From Zobellia amurskyensis (GTDB lineage Bacteria > Bacteroidota > Bacteroidia > Flavobacteriales > Flavobacteriaceae): a stretch of 64,000 nucleotides of DNA. A model generated the notes under the pieces. The model did not search any database and had not been told where the DNA came from. It saw only the letters and a program-made list of their open reading frames with translations. Below are positions 59,437 through 64,000 of this stretch, in pieces. Within the stretch, counting starts at the first letter, position 1. Each line of letters opens with the position of its first letter. Made by a program: the position numbers and the translations under genes. The stretch lies in contig NZ_RCNR01000023.1 of the NCBI RefSeq assembly GCF_009725985.1, forward strand, positions 1-64,000, written 5' to 3'.

Positions 59437-59874
59437 CTACTCTTCCTCTACGGGTATCTCGTAATTCTTGGGTTCTACTTTTATGGGTTGTCTAATGGCC
59501 TCATTACAAAGTTGAAGGTAACGTTCGTACTGCTTCACATTAAAAACGGACAAAAGCTGTTTATCACTATCATAAGCTGCTTCTACCAATTGCTGTTGTA
59601 GTGTTTTATATTTTTCAGCCAATTTAATGAGGTCTTCTTCGGTGCTCTGTGGATGTTGCGCCAGTAGTTTTTCAATTTGGTCCTCAACGCTTTTAGTCTT
59701 CACCTCTAGCTCTCCTTGTAAGCTTTCCATAACACTTACTTGTTCCTCGTTTAATTGAAAAAGAGTCTTTATTGTCTCGTTGTTCTTCCCTCCAATATCT
59801 AACGTGCAATTTTGTGCATTTACAACAGAAAAAAACATAACGAATACCAGTAGACTAAATAATTTGTGCAACAT
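59437..59874 (-). CDS. Small periplasmic helical protein of unknown function
   Basis: This 145-residue protein has a signal peptide (1 to about 20, ending SVVNAQ). The mature part is almost fully helical and probably coiled-coil (NETIKTLFQLNEEQVSVMESLQGELEVKTKSVEDQIEKLLAQ, then LIKLAEKYKTLQQQL), with two cysteines (NCTLD and LCNEA) that could pair. The layout recalls Spy/CpxP-like periplasmic chaperone-type proteins but lacks a clear LTxxQ motif, so this is only a resemblance. It lies between pyrD and the TonB receptor gene, which is transcribed in the same direction and ends at a terminator upstream of this gene. Confidence 0.65.
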   Translation of the reverse strand: MLHKLFSLLVFVMFFSVVNAQNCTLDIGGKNNETIKTLFQLNEEQVSVMESLQGELEVKTKSVEDQIEKLLAQHPQSTEEDLIKLAEKYKTLQQQLVEAAYDSDKQLLSVFNVKQYERYLQLCNEAIRQPIKVEPKNYEIPVEEE

Positions 59875-59959
59875 ACTTTTCTGTTTAAAATTTGGTTCCG
59901 TTTATATAAACAACAATTTAAGTGAAAAATTATATTCGCTCCGTGTATGACACCTTTAT

Positions 59960-59990
59960 AAAAAAAAGACTGCCCTTTCGGACAGTCTTT
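59960..59990 (-). terminator. Terminator of the TonB receptor at 60020
   Basis: AAAGACTG plus CC pairs with GG plus CAGTCTTT across a short loop (arms near 59966-59990), with one position that becomes G-U in the leftward transcript. The A run at 59960-59967 gives the minus-strand T tract. It lies 30 bp after the receptor stop. Confidence 0.9.
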
Positions 59991-60019
59991 CATCATACTT
60001 TTTTAAACTTTTTTATATT

Positions 60020-62878
60020 CTATTTAAGCGTGAAGCTTACTCTGGCAAACAAAAATCTACCTCCAATACCAAATTGTTGTGCTCTACGAGACCAATCAAA
60101 ACGACCTGAACTTCTATTCCCAAACTGCTCTTCTGCTCTGTCTGGGTAGATATCCAATAAATTGTTAGCCCCTAATGTAAGTGTTAAAGCATCTGTTGCC
60201 TTGTAACCTATAGAAAGGTCAGTTACTATCTTAGAACCAAAATCCTGTTGATTCTCCACAACAGTGGTAGCTTCCGTAACCTCACCAAAATAGACGTTTC
60301 TCAAGAACATAATCCATTTATCAGAAGTAAGGCTATTTGAAAGGTTCAGTTTTGTACGTGGCACGGCCTCCTCTAAATATACTCTACTATCTTCTGGAAA
60401 GTAAGTATCTACAAGACCCGCATCCTCTAACACCTGTGACGAATTGATATCGCCTATCTGGTTGGTTTTAGATAACGTACCAGCTAAATCAGATTTCAAT
60501 CTCCACGTATCGCTTAAGCTTGCTGTATGTGTAAGCACAACGTCTAATCCACGTGACTCCGTATTAATTGCATTTGCAAAGAAAGAGGCTGCAGTAGCAT
60601 TGGCCTGACTTAGCAAATTATCCAATTCAGTTCCTGTACCAGGTCCTTCAAATTGACCCGTATACACTACTCTATCATTAATTTCCACATAATAACCGTC
60701 TACAGTTAAGGTCAGGTTTGCATCAGGAATCTTAGCTGTAAACCCAACACTAATACTACTTGAAGTTTCTTCTTTTAATTCCGGAATTCCCAAAAGCTTA
60801 GCAGCTCTACTGTCATTGGCAAAAGTACCTACCTCTTGCGGATCACCATTCTGATCAAAAATAGTAGATGTAGAGTTGAAGTTTATCTGATGCAAAGAAG
60901 GCGCTCTAAAACCTGTATTGGCCGCAGCTCTAACATTTATATTATCATTGATTTTATAACGCGTAGCTAATTTAAAATTGATGGTAGAACCAAAATCGCT
61001 GTAATTCTCAAAACGTGTAGCAAAACTGGCCACAAACTTTTCAGAAAAATCGGCTTCTAAATCAACATAACCAGCAACACTACTACGCCCACGAGAAAGT
61101 TCATTATTTGGACTAAATCCTGGAAAAACCTGAGACCCACCCGGTCTTCCATTTCCAAAGAAATCTTGTGCAGATTGTTGTGATGCTAAGGTAATACGCT
61201 GTCCATCTGCCGTATATTGCGAATATGAAGCTTCTTCACCTTGAACAATATCATAGTTTTCAACACGGTATTCCGCACCAAAAGCAACATTTAAACCAGA
61301 CAACGCATCTTCAAAAAAGCGGGTTACGTCTAAATTAGCTGTATTCTGCGCAAAAGAAAACCCACCCGCATCAAAAATAGTAGGTGATGCATTTTGCATA
61401 GAAGCGTTAAATGTGTTTCCAATAGTATAAAGAAAAGAGTTCTTTCCGTAAGTATTACTTAAATCAACATCCCACTCATTGATTTTTCCTTTAATACCAA
61501 CCGACAATGACCTGTCTTTAATAGTTGAATTAATTTCAGGTAAAAATCCGTTCATGTACGCAGGTGTATATGTTCTGCTTTGATTAGGCAAGCGATAGAA
61601 ACCTGCAGAATTACCAGTTCTTGAACTGATACCGGCGAAAGAATATACCTCCGTTCCGTTGTCATCTAAAGGTAAAGAAAAGTTAGCAAAAATCCGTCCA
61701 CCACGTAAAGCCGACTGACCAACTCTCATGTTATAATCACTACGCTGTTGACCTCTAGCAGCAAGTTCTGCTTCCGTAGCATCTGTAGATAAAATTGGCT
61801 GAAGCTCTGCTTTAGTAGTGGCTCCGTTCAAGTTTATCCCAGCTTGATTTGCATATTGAATAACATCTGTTACATCATCATCCAATAAATTAGTCAAATT
61901 ATAACCATCATTATTAGCTACTCTTTCAACTACATTATATTGATTAAAAATATCACCTTCCCACTCACTCATTCTACCATAAGGCTGACGAACATCAAAA
62001 TCACCAGAAAGGTTTAACAAACCTCCATTTTCACCTAGAGGAACACCGTAACTAGCAGCAATGTTAGTTGTTGCACCATCTACACCACCTGTTTGATCAT
62101 TGGCGTTCTTAGAAAAATTAGCCCCAGTAGTAACGGACATATTCAGTTCGTTTACACTCTTGTTCAAAACTATGTTAATCACACCTGCTATGGCATCAGA
62201 GCCATACTGGGCAGCAGCACCATCTCTTAAAACCTCAATACGTTGAATTGCCGCTGCTGGTATAGCGTTTAAATCCGTACCAACACTACCGCGCCCAAAA
62301 GTCCCGTTTACATTGATCAAAGAAGATGTATGCCTTCTTTTCCCATTTATTAGAACCAACACTTGATCGGGGCCTAAACCACGTAAGGAAGCCGGATCAA
62401 CGTGATCCGTACCATCAGAAATGGTCTGGGTATTTGAAGTAAAGGAAGGAGCTACATAATTCAAAATTTGGTTTAAGTTCACCTGCGGGGCTACACTGTT
62501 CAGTTCTTTCATGCTTATTACATCCACAGGAACCATACTTTCGGTTGCTGTTCTATTAGGATTACGCGAACCTATTATAACCACTTCCGACAAAGCTACA
62601 CCTGATGATAACTGAACACTCATACCACCTGCCTTAGCTACAACTTCTTTGGTTTCATAACCAATATAAGAGACAACAAGTTTATCTCCAACCTCGGCAT
62701 TAATTGAAAATAAACCATCAAAATCCGTAGTGGAACCAGTGGTCGTTCCCTTTATAACTACCGAAGCTCCTGGCAGGGGACCACCATCTTCGTCTAACAC
62801 TGTACCCGATATTTGGGCACTAGCTATCCCTATAACACTCATAAAGAGTGCATAGCACATTAAATACTGCTTTTTCAT
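60020..62878 (-). CDS. TonB-dependent receptor, paralogue of the receptor at 32817
   Basis: This 952-residue outer-membrane importer has a signal peptide (ending GIASAQ), a carboxypeptidase-regulatory-like domain (ISGTVLDEDGGPLPGASVVIKG), and a plug with MVPVDVIS, LRGLGPDQVLVLINGKRRH and IQRIEVLRDGAAAQYGSDAIAGVIN. A barrel follows, ending RFLFARVSFTLK. The plug and N-terminal region align well with the receptor at 32817 (RGLxxxQxLVLxNGKRRH and the IEXLRDGAxAQYGSDAIAGVIN block), so the two belong to one subfamily. No binding lipoprotein or enzyme gene lies next to it and it has its own terminator. The ligand is unknown, and the upstream region shows no consensus promoter. Confidence 0.9.
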   Translation of the reverse strand: MKKQYLMCYALFMSVIGIASAQISGTVLDEDGGPLPGASVVIKGTTTGSTTDFDGLFSINAEVGDKLVVSYIGYETKEVVAKAGGMSVQLSSGVALSEVVIIGSRNPNRTATESMVPVDVISMKELNSVAPQVNLNQILNYVAPSFTSNTQTISDGTDHVDPASLRGLGPDQVLVLINGKRRHTSSLINVNGTFGRGSVGTDLNAIPAAAIQRIEVLRDGAAAQYGSDAIAGVINIVLNKSVNELNMSVTTGANFSKNANDQTGGVDGATTNIAASYGVPLGENGGLLNLSGDFDVRQPYGRMSEWEGDIFNQYNVVERVANNDGYNLTNLLDDDVTDVIQYANQAGINLNGATTKAELQPILSTDATEAELAARGQQRSDYNMRVGQSALRGGRIFANFSLPLDDNGTEVYSFAGISSRTGNSAGFYRLPNQSRTYTPAYMNGFLPEINSTIKDRSLSVGIKGKINEWDVDLSNTYGKNSFLYTIGNTFNASMQNASPTIFDAGGFSFAQNTANLDVTRFFEDALSGLNVAFGAEYRVENYDIVQGEEASYSQYTADGQRITLASQQSAQDFFGNGRPGGSQVFPGFSPNNELSRGRSSVAGYVDLEADFSEKFVASFATRFENYSDFGSTINFKLATRYKINDNINVRAAANTGFRAPSLHQINFNSTSTIFDQNGDPQEVGTFANDSRAAKLLGIPELKEETSSSISVGFTAKIPDANLTLTVDGYYVEINDRVVYTGQFEGPGTGTELDNLLSQANATAASFFANAINTESRGLDVVLTHTASLSDTWRLKSDLAGTLSKTNQIGDINSSQVLEDAGLVDTYFPEDSRVYLEEAVPRTKLNLSNSLTSDKWIMFLRNVYFGEVTEATTVVENQQDFGSKIVTDLSIGYKATDALTLTLGANNLLDIYPDRAEEQFGNRSSGRFDWSRRAQQFGIGGRFLFARVSFTLK

Positions 62879-62971
62879 AATTAGTTATTTGAGTTAATTA
62901 GTGAGAAGTTAGGTAAATTTTATTTTTTACGTAGGAAAATTATTAAAAACATAATCTTAAAAAAAGTTTCA

Positions 62972-63004
62972 TTTGTATCTAGTACCCCCAATTTTGTACT
63001 TTTG
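62972..63004 (+). promoter_or_regulatory. Consensus promoter of pepT
   Basis: TTTG (62972-62975) and TACTTTTG (62997-63004) are separated by 21 bp, a full match to the Bacteroidota promoter pattern. Transcription should start near 63011, giving a leader of about 10 bases before the ATG at 63021. Confidence 0.8.
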
Positions 63005-63020
63005 ATTTAAAATTAAACTA

Positions 63021-64000
63021 ATGCAAAATATCATTAATCGCTTTCTGAAGTATGTGAAGATTGATACCCAAAGCGACCCCAATTCTAAAACCACCCCCAG
63101 TACTGAAAAACAATGGTATTTAGCAGATTTACTTGTTGAGGAATTACTAGAAATAGGAATGGAGGAAGTCTCAATTGATAACAAAGCCTACATTACCGCT
63201 ACACTACCTAGTAACTTAACTACAGAGATACCCACTATAGGATTCATTTCTCATTTTGATACTTCGCCAGACTTCTCGGGAACTGATGTTAACCCTCAGA
63301 TTATTGAGAATTATGACGGTAAGGATATTGTTTTGAACGCAATGGAGAATATTGTGCTTTCACCAGATTATTTTGAAGATCTATTACAATATAAAGGTCA
63401 AACTTTAATTACAACAGATGGCACCACCCTACTTGGCGCCGATGATAAAGCCGGTATTACTGAAATAGTTACGGCCATGGAATATCTTATCAACCATCCG
63501 GAAATAAAACATGGTAAAATTAGAGTGGGTTTTACTCCCGATGAGGAAATAGGCCGTGGAGCCCACCATTTTGATGTCGAAAAATTTGGTGCAGATTGGG
63601 CCTATACTATGGACGGTAGCCAAGTTGGCGAATTGGAATACGAGAATTTTAATGCTGCCAGCGCAAAGGTGGTCATTAAAGGAAAAAGTGTTCACCCAGG
63701 GTATGCCAAGAACAAAATGGTAAATGCCATAAGCATTGCCAGTGAATTTTTAGAAATCCTGCCTCCGGAAGAAACACCACAGAACACCTCTGGCCGAGAA
63801 GGTTTCTTTCATGTACACCACATAAAAGGTGAAATAGAACATGCCGAATTTGAGCTGATTGTTCGTGACCATGACAAAACCTTTTTTGAAAACAGAAAAC
63901 AATTGCTTCGTGATATTACGGAAAAGTTAAATGATATTCACGGTAATTGCATCAGCATAGAAATTAAGGATCAGTATTATAACATGCGTGAGAAAGTGGA
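63021..64000 (+). CDS. pepT: Peptidase T (tripeptide aminopeptidase), 5' part
   Basis: This M20-family zinc exopeptidase releases the N-terminal residue of tripeptides. The first 326 codons are in the window and the frame runs off its edge. Visible are IINRFLKYVKIDTQSD, FISHFDTSPDFSG (zinc histidine and aspartate), GTTLLGADDKAGITEI (bridging aspartate), GFTPDEEIGRGA (general-base and zinc glutamates) and YTMDGSQVGELEYENFN (zinc aspartate). The dimerisation lid begins near residue 215. The start ATG lies 10 bp after the predicted transcription start. It is missing only its C-terminal part, expected to be about 80-90 residues. Confidence 0.93.
   Translation, partial: MQNIINRFLKYVKIDTQSDPNSKTTPSTEKQWYLADLLVEELLEIGMEEVSIDNKAYITATLPSNLTTEIPTIGFISHFDTSPDFSGTDVNPQIIENYDGKDIVLNAMENIVLSPDYFEDLLQYKGQTLITTDGTTLLGADDKAGITEIVTAMEYLINHPEIKHGKIRVGFTPDEEIGRGAHHFDVEKFGADWAYTMDGSQVGELEYENFNAASAKVVIKGKSVHPGYAKNKMVNAISIASEFLEILPPEETPQNTSGREGFFHVHHIKGEIEHAEFELIVRDHDKTFFENRKQLLRDITEKLNDIHGNCISIEIKDQYYNMREKV

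Overview
The window looks like chromosomal DNA of a marine, gliding-type member of the Flavobacteriaceae (Bacteroidota). The evidence is AT-rich DNA, four proteins with type IX secretion (T9SS) type B sorting domains, a PorP/SprF partner, three TonB-dependent receptors with N-terminal carboxypeptidase-like domains, and promoters fitting the Bacteroidota TTTG / TAnnTTTG pattern. No rRNA, tRNA, CRISPR array, insertion sequence or prophage was seen.

Layout. (1) 1-4380: the 3' part of a repeat-rich T9SS adhesin, its PorP/SprF partner and an OmpA-family protein. (2) 4436-8338: heme A synthase, a PRiA4_ORF3-like protein, a YejK-like nucleoid-associated protein, and a protein of unknown function in which I see kinase-fold landmarks. 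(3) 8497-27755: a SprB-like giant of about 4262 residues, a two-gene ABC exporter, and two more T9SS type B cargo proteins, one with a tandem-duplicated BspA-type repeat module. (4) 27815-31662: uvrB, hsp20, a DUF1456 gene and a small exported protein. (5) 31799-39949: an Lrp/AsnC regulator divergent from a TonB receptor, lipoprotein, Tat-exported PLP aminotransferase, AEC permease and alanine dehydrogenase. I read this as an amino-acid or amine acquisition unit. (6) 40005-48880: a paralogue of the small exported protein, then housekeeping genes (sucC, Lon-N protein, lysA, thioredoxin-like protein, M1 aminopeptidase, guaB). (7) 49102-56051: a leftward DUF4856 - imelysin - HTTM/gamma-carboxylase-like - FecA-like TonB receptor operon, probably for iron or a related metal. 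It has a consensus promoter and three copies of a 23-bp palindrome in front of it, and a divergent small four-cysteine protein. (8) 56048-64000: HMG-CoA lyase, LysE exporter, Dabb protein, pyrD, a small periplasmic protein, a third TonB receptor and the start of peptidase T.

The two most interesting systems are the metal operon of region 7, for its operator array, VKGC-like membrane protein and imelysin lacking the usual histidine motif, and the Lrp-linked unit of region 5, for an aminotransferase carrying a twin-arginine export signal between a TonB receptor and alanine dehydrogenase. All function calls come from reading the sequence without database searches. The promoter, terminator and operator calls are pattern matches.
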